Assembly (NCBI GenBank): GCA_011032825.1
Contig: JAADJZ010000026.1
Span: 434,001-498,000 of the forward strand
Length of the DNA stretch: 64,000 nt
Origin: Massariosphaeria phaeospora
Taxonomy: Eukaryota; Ascomycota; Dothideomycetes; Pleosporales
Reading direction: 5' to 3'
How positions within the stretch are numbered: the stretch's first letter is position 1; each line of letters starts with the position of its first letter. The notes beneath the pieces were generated by a model, which worked only from the letters and a program-made list of their open reading frames with translations, searched no databases and was not told where the DNA came from. Below, piece by piece: positions 44,701-55,374 of this stretch. The translations under genes were made by a program, and so were the position numbers.

Positions 44701-45356
44701 GCAATCGGCTGACCGAGTGCTACAATGACGTTTATGAGATAGTTGGTCACTAGCCCAGGGTGTGTAGTGTCGCGCGTTTCGTCATGCATCTTGTTTGCTT
44801 TTTGAACTTGAGGTTGGAAACCCGGCGCGGTCTGAGATGACATCTTAGCGATAGTGTGAGCTAACGCTCCCTGTACCCCTTCTTCTTGGAATTTCGTCAG
44901 GCTGAGCATGGAGGCGGCTGCTGGAAAAGAGCGGACAAGCCTGCCGTTTGTCCCATAGACTGACTTATTTTTAGGTGAGAGTTCGAAAGTTTCAAAAATG
45001 ATGTCGTTGGCGCGTCTGCTGATGTAGATGCCAGCATTTTGTTCTTTGACCTCGAGTGGAATCGCTCCTCGCGTTGCACCGGTCGCAAGTCCGGCGAGAA
45101 GCGACGACAGTTGACGATCGCTAATGATCCCATTGACGCCACGAGACTTGAGAAGGTTGCTGATTGTGGCGATGGCCGATGCAACTTGTGGACTCCCGGT
45201 GAGATCCTGGAACTCTTGAAGAGCCTGTCTTATTGTTTCGATCAGGACGATCTCGTTTGCGGGATGGTAATCATCCGCCTGAGGAAGTTTTGGTGGGAGT
45301 ATGACGTGGTTAACAAGGTAGGCGATCGCCTCGACTGACACCTGGCTCTCTGCCAT
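35741..45356 (-). CDS. Giant DUF6606/DUF3638/DUF3645 protein
   Basis: Three exons (45356-39061, 38991-37208 and 37155-35741) join in frame to 3,164 residues. The N-terminal 280 residues fit DUF6606 (AYLVNHVILPPKLPQ). The DUF3638 region near residue 2070 has a P-loop-like LNMGEGKSSVIVPIVAAAL. DUF3645 follows (HPDVVIVLTSLTYYYGGL). Near residue 2660 are LDEAHTRGTDLKLP and, after LGANLTKDRLVQ, ACMRMRKLGKGQSVVF. In databases this fungal family is often labelled a ubiquitin thioesterase-like protein by distant profile, but I see no convincing Cys protease motif. The nucleotide-binding look of GEGKS together with the later motifs suggests an ATP-driven translocase or helicase fold, which is an inference. 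Both introns have good splice signals (GTAAGT and GTATGT donors). Confidence 0.88.
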
Positions 45357-46297
45357 GTTGTTGGGACCAGCGGAGGTGCGGCTGTCCCAGAGAGAGTAAA
45401 GCGGGACAGAGGACCTGCTGGCGACCTACTGGCGACCAGCAAAGCGTCGCGTCAACCCACTAGCTCTATTCGTGCAAGAGATTCGACGTGGGAATGATAG
45501 TTTGGAGTATAAGAAGCTCCAGGAAATACGTAAGTGAGTGAAGGAGGGATGGAGGCAGGGCACTGGATTTTGTGCCTCCTCCCGTGTGGCGTAGAAGGGT
45601 GGTGGCGGGCCGAGCTCGGGATACCGACGGTAGCGAGGGCTAGGCAGAAGCGCAGGGCCATGTTGAAGGGTCGACAGTTAAAGTGAATGTAGGCTTCCGA
45701 CGGGAGGCTGCGCAAGTGAAGGTGTGTGAGGACGCGCTAATCCGGATTTGTTTGCCAAGCATTGAGAGAGGGCGCCCCCACCGCTTTTTGGCTTTACAGA
45801 CTCTACAGACCCTACTAAAGCATTACCTAGTATAGCAGATCCAACAGAGCTTGGTAAAGACTGGGGTAAACCTCTTGTACTATGCCAAAAACTCTTATGC
45901 TGTCCAGAGGATTGAGTGAAAGCTGGTTCAGTTCGCAACGAATTGTGCACCTTTGAGACATGTAACTGTAGTTCGAAAACAGAAAAAGAGAGTGAGCTAG
46001 AAAGACAGAGACAAGGAGAGAAATGCACACCGCTCATTCCAAGGTATGACTATTTAGCACTGCAGCAGAGCGGTCAGGCTCCTCTATGTGGGTATCCGGG
46101 CGCACAAGACGTTCCTACCTTTGGCGGCAAACATTTGAATTGCCTTGGTTAAGCCAATCCAATCATATGTATGATACGGGTCCCGACTAGATGAAGCGAG
46201 GTAATAGAGAGTGCTCATAGCGATTCTTTCTCAATGCATGCATCAGTTCGCGGACATGATGGTAGCATGTTCAGCCGAATCGCCATAACTCTTAATT
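45357..46297. other. Intergenic, promoter of the giant gene
   Basis: This is 0.94 kb between the start of the giant gene and the 3' end of the NIP30-like gene. Small ORFs (for example 45678-46037 minus) lack domains. No regulatory motif was recognised. Confidence 0.45.
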
Positions 46298-47036
46298 TCA
46301 ATCATCCTCATCAGAAGAGGCATATCCCAGGCCGAGCGAAACAGGGACCAGCGACTTCGCCGGGGGCGACGCTGGTGTGGTCTTTGCAGCTGTCGGGATT
46401 TTCTCCAGGGCGGTCGTGGCCGTGGCTGTAGAACTTGCCGGTGTCTTGCCTCCGGTCTCAACGGTCTGCCCAGGCTTTGCTTTATCCTCTCCCGTCGAAC
46501 TCGCCTTCTTTAACTTGACACCCCTTAGCAGACTCGTTTCATTGCCCTTTTTCCTCTTCCTGCCGCTCGCGAGCCACTGCACATGGCCTTCCGCGGGTGC
46601 ATCCGGGTTATTTTCCTCCAATGCCTTCCGCTCGGCCTCCTCCTGCTGTCGGCGGAACACGTCCAGCTGCTCCAGCGTATCTTTCTTCACAGCGGCCTCC
46701 TGCTTCCTTTTCGCTTCGAGCACTGAGTCGAGGAATTCGGCCTCATCGTCGTCGAGGGCGCGATACTGGTTCTTCAAGCGGTTGGCTTCTTCAAATGCAT
46801 CCTGCTTGGCGGCTGGGGAAACCTAACATGTGAGCGAGCTCGTCCGAGTTGCCATGTGGACGTGCAAATCCACCTTTGTTTGCCTGCAGCACTTCGTACA
46901 GCGACTTGCTGTCGTCGTGTCTAGCTGCGTCCTTCAGCTGGCGCTCTTCGGCGAGCTCCTGCTGTGCTCTGCGCCACTCATCGTCGCGCTCGGTGGGGTT
47001 GTCGACGGTGCCGCCAGAAACGAAGCCGCTCGACAT
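46298..47036 (-). CDS. NIP30/FAM192A-domain nuclear protein
   Basis: Two exons (47036-46874 and 46812-46298; intron 46813-46873) encode 225 residues. The joined N-terminal 100 residues carry the NIP30 domain: MSSGFVSGG, WRRAQQELAEER, SLYEVLQANK, then KQDAFEEANRLKNQYRALDD and DEAEFLDSVLEAKRKQE. The C-terminal half is Ala/Thr/Lys-rich, ends in ASSDEDD and is presumably disordered. In mammals FAM192A (PIP30) is a nuclear partner of the PA28-gamma proteasome activator. Fungi lack a clear PA28-gamma in most lineages, so the partner here is open. It is head to head with the aldo-keto reductase gene. Confidence 0.88.
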
Positions 47037-47525
47037 GCTGCAGAGGTGGGTCCCAAGGTTGTGTGTGTGTGTGCAGCTTGGGCAGAAGTGAGGTCAAGCT
47101 TTCTTAGGCTGGCGCAGAGGTGACGTGCAGCTTTGGCTCCGAGGTGATGTTGCAGGAGCGGTCGGGTTGTGCCTGCCGTACCAGATCGGCGTTCGCGGAA
47201 GGTTTCCCCGAAGCAGAAGGACCACGACCACGAAAACCACGCCAGAGTCCAGACCACAACCGAGCACAACCTTCGCAGTGGGGTTAAAGGCCGGCACTCG
47301 ACCGCGGCCCCCACGACGGCTATTGGTGGACCGCGGCGCACACTGTTGAGATACTGCGATGATTGTCCGGTGGGCAATGGCGGGGCAGGCACCGTGTCGT
47401 GCAGCCATGATGCAATGCCTGGCTCATCGTTGATTATATCTTGGGCCGGCCCCTCTCTCTGTGCAGTCCGCCACAAACCCTCCCTTCAATTGCTCTCCTC
47501 CCCCCTCATATCCCCCTACACGTGA
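47037..47525. promoter_or_regulatory. Bidirectional promoter between NIP30-like gene and AKR
   Basis: The divergent region of about 490 bases has GC-rich DNA in its centre and a CT-rich leader just before the AKR start. Small ORFs here run through both strands without features. No defined site was identified. Confidence 0.4.
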
Positions 47526-48502
47526 ATGCTCCGTGCTACTCTCGCAAGAATGGCACCCAAGACCTGGACCAAAGAGACGTACACGCTCAACACGGGCGCC
47601 AAGATCCCCGCCATTGGCCTCGGGACGTGGCAGTCAAAGCCCAACGAGGTGCGGGAAGCTGTCAAGGCGGCCCTCCAAGCCGGCTATCGCCACATTGACA
47701 CTGCTTTCGCCTACGGCAACGAGAACGAGGTCGGCCAGGGAATCAAGGACTCGGGCGTACCGCGTGAGGACATCTGGCTCACCACCAAGCTGGACAACCC
47801 CTGGCACAAGAGGGTAGAAGAGGGCATCAACAGCAGTCTGAAGAGCCTGGGCGTTGACTACGTCGATCTGTACCTCATGGTAAGCTTTCATTTCCAGCTG
47901 AAGGCGGCGAATCAGTAGCTCATATCATGCACCAGCACTGGCCGTCGTCGACCGACCCCAACGACCTCAAGAAGCACTACCCCGACTGGGACTTCAGGGA
48001 CACGTGGGCCGAGATGCAGAAGCTGCCAGAATCCGGCCGCGTGCGCAACATCGGCGTCTCCAACTTCGCCATCAAGAACCTCGAGAAGCTCTTCGCCGAC
48101 AAGCGCTTCAAGACCGTGCCCGCCGCCAACCAGATCGAGCTGCACCCCAACAACCCGTCGCTAAAGCTCGTCCAGTTCTGCAAGGACAAGGACATCCACT
48201 GCACAGCGTACTCGTGCCTCGGCAGCACAGACTCGCCTCTGTACAATAACGAGACGTTGAAGAAGCTTGCCGATGCCAAGGGCAAGACGGTGCAGCAGGT
48301 GCTCTTGATGTGGGGACTGCAGAGGGGTACCAGCGTGATTCCCAAGTCGGTCACTGCGTCACGGATCCAGGCCAACTTTGAGCTTGATGGCTGGGAGCTC
48401 ACCGACGAGGAGTTTAAGCATATCGATTCGATGCCCGAACGCTTTAAGGTTTGCGGTGACGGGTGGCTACCGGTCAAGGTCTTCTTCGGCGACGACGAGT
48501 AG
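47526..48502 (+). CDS. Aldo-keto reductase
   Basis: Two exons (47526-47879 and 47936-48502) give 306 residues, or 298 if translation begins at the second in-frame ATG (47550), whose context AGAATGGCA is better. The catalytic tetrad is visible: Asp in [11 protein letters not shown] with the Tyr, Lys in WLTTKLDNP, and His in LYLMHWP across the splice junction. The NADPH-binding signature [14 protein letters not shown] is near the end. It resembles the fungal glycerol dehydrogenase/Gcy1 group of AKRs, which reduce aldehydes and keto sugars with NADPH. The exact substrate is not readable. The longer start adds MLRATLAR, a short basic stretch that could alter localisation. Confidence 0.92.
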
Positions 48503-48754
48503 AGGTATACTACTGGGCTGTACATTATCACCTCAGACTAGTTTCAAACCCAGTGCAGAAGATAGACTGATATAATATTGTAGTAGCTCACATTTCCACG
48601 TGTTTATTTTGACTATTTGAGTATCCGACACGGTTCCACGTGAACGTCTAGCTCTCCATTAAGATTAACTTCCTTTCACAACCCTCATAAATAGACACCT
48701 CTCTATGATATCCCAAGCCTGGAACACCGTGAAGCATGACCGGAGGAAAAGACC
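48503..48754. other. Short convergent intergenic region
   Basis: These 252 bases between the AKR and chitin deacetylase stops hold the two 3' UTRs. Nothing else is seen. Confidence 0.5.
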
Positions 48755-51105
48755 CTACCACCAGCAAGTACCATACTGTTTCTGGCAACCCAGCCCGCAG
48801 GCGAAGACGTCGTTACCACACCTCCCATCTGAACGGCAGCACTGCTTGGTGCCGGAGCCCTTGCAGGTTTGCTGGGTGCTGGAGCCGCATCTACCGTCCT
48901 TGGATACGCTCGGCGTGGGAGATGAAGATGGCCGGACGACCGTAGTCAAGCTAGTGCGCGACGCCACGGAGCTTGTTGGAGAGGGTCTGCTGATGTATGA
49001 GGAGCTGATCACAGCAGAGGAAGACCGTCCCGAAGGAACCCCAGCGGCAGAAGAAGAAGAAGAAGAAGAAGAACGCGATACAGTAACAGAAGAAGACGGA
49101 GGCGCGGAAATCAAAGCAGAAGATGAACTAACAGAAGAACCGCAAGTGCCAAAAGCAGAGTTACATCCGGTGCCGCAGTGGTCGTCCGAGGAGCCGCAGT
49201 AGCCGTACTGGCTGCAGCAGCTTCCCAGCGAGAACCCTACGCACGTGTGCTTGGTGGTGCCACCGCATGTGCCGTCAGGGGACGGAGTCGTGCCGGTAGG
49301 AGTAGCAGAAGGAGGGGTTTGGGAGGAGCCAGTGCCGGGGCAGTTCCCGAAAAGGGGGTTGCAGCCTGTGCCACAGTGATCGGTAGATGAGCCGCTGTCA
49401 GATCGTCAGTCAATTTGCTCGCCGGTGGGGAACGAGTTCGGAGGCTCGCAGTTTGAAGAGAGCAACTGGAGAGCTCGATTGACGCGCGCAAAAGACCAAA
49501 CAGACAAATTCGACGTGACGAGTACAGCAGCCTTCACGCTCGGAAGGTACGCACGAGTGCCACACTTCCCCCTCTAACACAGGCTAACACTTTGAGTGCA
49601 GGGGTGCTAGAGGGTGAAGTGTGTCTACTGGCATGTTCCAGAGAATGGGTTGCAATCTGTACCGCAGTGGTCGGCTTCAGCACCACTATGGGCGAGCATA
49701 AGCAGAAGGGGGTCCAAAGACCAACTTGCATACGCTCCAGTAAAAAGTAAACTCACCAATAGCCGTACTGGCTGCAGCAGCTACCGGCGGAGAATCCGAT
49801 GCACGAGTAACCGTTCTGACCACCGCAGGATCCGTCCAGAGAAGTCGTACCGCTTGGCGTAGCAGAGGGTGTGCCAGTGACACTGGTGGTGGACGGGGGA
49901 TTAGTCGATCCGCTCCGAACCCTATACCAATTGGCCTCGGGCTCGTCCATGCATTCGCCCATGGTGACAGCCTTGTAGTTCTTGCTGGTAAGCAAGTCGA
50001 GCATGTAGCCGGTCAAGTTCTGGGCTGTCTGTTGGTGGATGTCGTGAGCAATGGCCAGGAAATCATCGCTGGCAGAGTTGCTAGGGTTGATGGCGTTGAA
50101 GTAGCGGTCCTTTGCATTTTGAATCTTGTCTGGTGTGACGTTATTGTAATCTGAAATTTCGCTGTTAGTAGAATACAAGTATGAGAGAAGTGTTACCATA
50201 CCATCAGTGTCAAGGTCGAAGTAGGACACGACGTATCCAAGATCCTTCATGTCGGTCTGGCAGCCTGAATCAAGTGTGCAGGACGAATACGGCGGACGCA
50301 TGTAGGTGGGGAATTTGCCGATGAGGTTGACCAGTGCCATTTCTAGCTTCACCATCTGGTCGTAACGCTGTTCCTTGGTGATAACACTAAGATCCTGGTG
50401 CGACCAGGTGTGACTGGCGACTTGGTGACCTTCGGCTGCCATGCGCTTGATGACCGCTGGCCACTCAGTTGAGGCATCATCGATGGCACCCTTTCCGATG
50501 TTCACACCTGTGACGAAGAACGTGGCCTTGGCGTTGTAGGCCTGGAACTGATCAAGAACGCCCTTTGTGTAGATGTAGGGACCGTCATCGTAGGTAATGG
50601 CAACAGTCCCGGGTTTCTTGCACGCATAAACGCCGCCACCACCATATTCAACTGCTCCAAGTTGGGGTCGAGGAGTGTTCCTCGTGCTAGCGCCTGCTGG
50701 AGTCTTGTTGGCATCACAACCCGAGCCAAATTCGAAGAGACAGTCGGGAGCCTGGCAATAATCTTTTCCTATGCCACACCAACCCTGTCGGCCATGTTAG
50801 ATTGAATACGAAATGTTCCTAGTGAGAAGACATACTGCAGAGGAGCAGCAGTATGTGTCGGCACATTTAGCACCATTGGCCGCAGGACCGCACCGTCCAC
50901 CGTCTCCTCCTTGTCGTGCATGCAGTTGGGGCCCATGATGAGCAGCGTGGTGTTCTGCAAGACCGCCAAGAGGCGCCCTACCCTTCAGCTTTTGAATAGG
51001 ATTGGGTCCCAGTCCAAAGATCTTGGGTGCGCCAGGAATGTGGTCACCATGAGCAGCAACCAGCGGCGCCACCAAAGAGGCAGCAATGATCTCTGAAAAG
51101 CGCAT
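48755..51105 (-). CDS. Secreted chitin deacetylase with several CBM18 modules
   Basis: The best model joins 51105-50836, 50784-50202, 50150-49757 and 49394-48755 to 628 residues. A signal peptide (about residues 1-18, MRFSEIIAASLVAPLVAAHG) and a dibasic HARQ region lead to a hevein-like CBM18 split by intron 1 (RCGPAANGAKC, CCSSAGWCG). The NodB/CE4 domain follows: TYDDGPY with the catalytic and metal Asp, SHTWSHQD with the two metal His, RPPYSSC and a late HDIHQQT. Three more CBM18 modules close the protein, the last after a Ser-rich linker encoded by an AAG repeat. Such enzymes deacetylate chitin to chitosan at the cell wall or on released oligomers. An alternative exon inside the last intron is described separately. 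The 51-base intron 50151-50201 is a multiple of three without a stop. Confidence 0.9.
49050..49073. repeat. AAG trinucleotide repeat coding a Ser tract
   Basis: About eight AAG units on the plus strand read as Ser codons on the minus strand in the linker before the last CBM18 module. Confidence 0.8.
49624..49685 (-). other. Alternative or relic exon of the chitin deacetylase
   Basis: Within the 362-base last intron (49395-49756), an AG at 49686 leads into a segment that completes the interrupted CBM18 equally well: GAEADHCGTDCNPFSGTC, then Gln and a TAG stop at 49624-49626. Splicing 49757 to 49685 would use a 71-base intron, nearer the usual size, and give a short isoform with two C-terminal modules fewer. 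The main model instead joins to GSSTDHCGTGCNPLFGNC at 49394. Confidence 0.55.
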
Positions 51106-52828
51106 CGTTCCGGGTAAAGAAGTCGTGTCTAAATTAAGTAGTTATTAAGGAAGGGAAAGTTGGTCGATTTCGACGGTAGCGAGTGATGGTTATGTCTGGG
51201 AACAGACTATATAGAAACACAACAAGAATAACGAAAGACAGACGTTTCGAACGCACAAAGACGAGCAAAAGTGAGGAGAATACCGGAGGGGTGGCAGCGC
51301 CAAAACTTATAGGACAAAGGCCCTGCAGCAGGAGGCGTGGCGCATCTGGACGGCCTCCTCAAAATGGCTTTCCGCTAGTAAGCACGATGCGGTCACAGCA
51401 GGCAGTCCGGGGTCTTGGGACGTGAGTGTAAGGTTCTGAATACGAAATAGGGCACAAGAGCGGGCCCACTTCGACCGCATACGTCTCGCGAACGAACTCT
51501 ATGCGGTATTGGAAACATCTAGGACAAAAGAACTTCCGCAAGGAGAGCAGGTACGGAGTACTCGACCGCGAGACGAACAAAAGGCAGCAACTGCAAAATG
51601 CAAACAACGAAACTATGGCGTTCGCTCGCGAACGGAAGAGGACAAAGCGCTGTCTGAAAAGGTGCCCTCCCCTGAAAGTCGAAACCATGCCAAGTGTCAA
51701 ATAGATACCAAAGCGTCGAGAGATAGACAACTCCTCTCGCGCCAAGGTCTATAAATAAAAGCCAAGAGGTTTTGCGGCAATGAACCTCGAGAAAAGTGAT
51801 CGAATAATCGCCAACTATTCATCGAGCCTCAGACTGTTGACGGCTTGGATGCGACTCGATTGTCTTAGTGCGCTCTAGCAGACGGACTAACAGGATGGCG
51901 AAAGCTGTGTTGTTAGAGCATACCCGCCGACCAAGGGTCCAAGATCTCAACAGAACGAGCATGTCGAACTGGAGTCAGATGGATGTGCATCGCAGAGTGT
52001 GCCGGAGATGAGCGGAAGGGGCGGAGATTTTGTCTTGGCTGCTTGGCTGGAACTGGCTTGCTTGCCCACTGGCCTGAATCAGATCAGACCCGCCGCTGAG
52101 GTGTCATGGAGCCATGGATGGCCCATGGTGCGCTTCCAGCGTCGCGTGTCATCCCGAGGCTCCACGCGACTCGTGGCACCACTCATGTGCTCGTGCGCGG
52201 CTTCAGCTCCCCCTTACAGTTTGTGTGCCGATGCGACGCCGGTGGCGCTTTTGCACGCAGCGGTACTCAGGCACTCCATAGGGTATATGGGGCTGTTCAC
52301 TACCACATTACTAGGTTTTTCATGAGCGCGTTACCATAATAGACCATCTCGATCATGCCGAGAGTTTGAGTACTTAACAGCACTTGCTGGTCGTCCTCTG
52401 GTGTCTCTTGGCAATAAGAAAGTACATGTACCCCGAGTACAGTAGTAGAAATGCCTACTCGGTAGACCCGAAAGCCTCTGTATTGAGTTTTCGCCAGGTA
52501 ATCTGCCCCTTACTCTGTACAACAGTATTCATGGAGTCGCAACTACACATGGATCGGACTAGCATGGGTCTCCGTCGGTGCCGTTTCTACCACCAAAAGC
52601 GAGGACTTCGATCGTATCTATTTGCTGTTAGGATGTAGAAGAATAGTTGAAGAGCATGGCCAGCGGCTGGGAGGATGATAAGTGCTAGCTAGAACTTAAC
52701 AGCGTTAATATTGAAATCGGTATTCGGGTATCTATTGGTTACACTACATGTATGAATTATCCATTCGGATTTTTGGTTGGGGGTTGAGGACACCTTCACG
52801 GCTCCTCTACACTGAAGTTGAGACCGCC
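51106..52828. other. Intergenic, upstream of chitin deacetylase
   Basis: This is 1.7 kb holding the deacetylase promoter and the 3' side of the UBA gene. Short ORFs on both strands (for example 51359-51745 minus and 51999-52325 plus) have no domain or signal peptide. Nothing else was recognised. Confidence 0.45.
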
Positions 52829-55161
52829 TCATTTTTTCAGTGTCCTCAATAGCGGTGCAATCCTCGCTCGTTTACTCAACCCGACGCGATACTTCACTGT
52901 TCCTTTGCTTATTGGCGAATGGCTCGTGGTTGCGGATTTCAATTGCTTTTCAGGTGTTCGTATGGACTCAAGTGGTGCAGGTGTTGTTTTTGACGGTGGA
53001 GTTGAATTGGGTAGTTCTGCCCTTGATAGTGTAGCTTTCCCTTGCTCTACTCCTACTTCTTTACTCAACGGAGCTTGTATCGAGTGGGAGAGACCGGGCT
53101 GCTTCTGCTGCACTACAGATACAGTCTCTTCGCCCTCTCCTTCGTTTGGTTCTTTCGACACATTTTCACTTGATTTGACGTTGGTCGGTTCTTTTCGAGG
53201 ACGACCACGACCTCGTCTCTTTGGTTGTGTCAGATTCGGTACAAGGGTCTGATCGCTCTCGATGATGGTCTCGGGTTTGTCCAACGTAGTCTTTCTACGC
53301 TTGGCCGTCTTACTTGGTGTGGTAAGGTCGACCGTCTCTCGTGGCACAGTAGCGGTGCTGTGTTGTTCCTGGGCGTCGATTGACTTCTTTGTTTCTTTAC
53401 TGGGTATCACAACTTGGACCTTGGGACTCCGCGAGTCGGCCACATGGGTTGACTGGTCTTTCAAGATATTCTCAGCCATCGCATGGATAGAATCATCAGG
53501 AAGCGCCATTTGAAAGTCTTTTGATAGACTGAAGGAAACCTTTCTATCTCTTCCTTGAGCCGAGGAAGTATCCTCCTCTGGTAAATCGTCTCTCAGACCG
53601 GAAGTTTCTGGCTTCAAGCTACTCTTACCGGCCTTGTTTCTAGACCTCGAAGACCTCGGAGGGGCAAGCTCGTCCTCTGCAGCGCCATTCGCGACTAACC
53701 AATTTACCGTTGAATTGATATCTCCGTTGTTTTCTTTTAGAGCAATTTCTGTTGTGGATGGAGTAAACCCCATGTCGCATATTTGCTGAACCTTCTGAGG
53801 AGTTGAGACTTCCGATGATGCTTTGGGGGCCCCTACGGTCTTACTCCGTCGCTTAGTCCCTTTCTTTGCGGCCTTTTCTGGTCTGACGGAATAATCCACG
53901 TTCTCCTCCGTGTTGAGTTTCAAGGATCTCGAACGGCTAGGGCGTGGCTTGTACTGCTCTTTGGGCAAATCAATGGCTTCTAGATCATCGTTGGAATGGC
54001 GGACTGAGCTCGACTTGTGTTTGGGAGTAGGAACCGCCGGAACATCAATTACACTCTGTTGTCTAGCTTCGAGGTACGGCGGACCAACCTCGGGACCGTT
54101 CCCGTCTGAGGATATGTGACTGAGCTGGAGATATATGCCATTCTCGGACGCAGAGGGCTGGTTGCGCGTCTCTGAGGTAGGAACCAGTGGTGGCGCCATG
54201 ATGTCCTTTGGGTCGACATCGTCCCTGAAGATCTCTTTCCTCAAAGGGCTGCCCTGCGCAAGCACCGAGGAACTTCGTCGGCTGCGCTGGGCCACATCTG
54301 TGCTTCTGGCCTTTTGACTACGATGTGGCGAAGATGTAAAAGCTGCGCCTGATTCTGCGGCCGTTCCTTCTAGTAAGCTTTGAAGCTCATGGTGGCCATG
54401 GGACAGGAATGGTTGCTCGGTCCCGTTCGATGGGTCAGATTGGGCACCTACCTGCCCCGACGAAGACTTTAGAAAATCAGACCAGGGAACGGAGGATTTG
54501 GCCGGTTCGTATGGAGTTGCACGTCCCTCTTCTCCAAAACCAAGGAAGCCGGGATCCATTATTTCTTCTAGAAGTCTCTGTTGGGTCATTGTGGCATTCG
54601 GAACAGTGCTGGAGAGTTCGGGAAACATGGCCATAGGCTCAAGTTGCACATAGTTGTCCTGCATAGTACCTTGAAGACCCCAAGACTTTTCGGAATTGAG
54701 CTCAGTCTCTTCCAATGTCGGTTTCATCTGGCCGTGGGTTGATAGCGGCGTGCCAAAGACTGTCCTGGACCTCCCATAGGTCTTCAGGACCTTCTTCTGG
54801 CTTCCAGTGGCTGGTGATTTGGTTGGTGAGCATTCTGCAGCAGTTCTTCTCCTCTTGGTCCGGTGCCCAGGCAGAGAGACTGACGAGCCGGGCGCAGACT
54901 GCTCGCGGTCGGCTGACGGCATTGGCTGAGATGGGAACTGTGCACGGTGGGCAGCCTCGATGTTCCTCTTCAGCGACTCTGTAGCACCGTGAGTTGAATA
55001 TATGCACAGCAGCGCAGGGAACATTGTAGTGTACCTGTTGAGCCGGTTCCATGGGCTGGCGATGCCGCGGGCTGCTCGATAGTGCACGCATCGGCAAGCT
55101 TCGGCGCGGCCTCGAGATCGTCGGCGTCAAATTCATCGTCTGAGTCCTGGATGACCCTCAT
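52829..55161 (-). CDS. UBA-domain and AT-hook protein, uncharacterised
   Basis: Two exons (55161-55035 and 54978-52829; intron 54979-55034) give 758 residues. The start MRVIQDSDDEFDADDLEAA is acidic. Most of the protein is Ser/Pro/Lys-rich and disordered. A ubiquitin-associated (UBA) fold is visible near residue 440 (VQQICDMGFTP, then ALKENNGDINSTVNWLV). Near residue 630 is an AT-hook, KRRGRGRPRKEP, and the protein ends in a basic tail. Together these suggest a nuclear, chromatin-linked ubiquitin binder. I do not recognise a named ortholog. It is divergent from the XAP5 gene, with 213 bases between starts. Confidence 0.8.
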
Positions 55162-55374
55162 TATAGCAGATCATGTGAATACAGTCCTCCCGAGGTCCTG
55201 CGGGCACGCCGTGCTCACCATATGCGACTGGGTGGGCGCTGTTTGCTTTGTTTGTGCGGTGGGGCTTGACGCGGACGCGAAAGATGCACGAACATCAGGT
55301 GACGAGCACGCCTCCTTGGCACCGATGAAGCTCATAAGCTTCTGGGCTCACCCACCGTTCAACACCACGCCGCC
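55162..55374. promoter_or_regulatory. Bidirectional promoter between UBA gene and XAP5 gene
   Basis: These 213 bases separate two divergent start codons, so they must hold both promoters. No TATA box or named site is evident. Confidence 0.5.

Noticed and set aside
47094..47476. ORFs on both strands upstream of the AKR gene
   Set aside because: Overlapping GC-rich ORFs in a divergent promoter, without domains or consistent starts.
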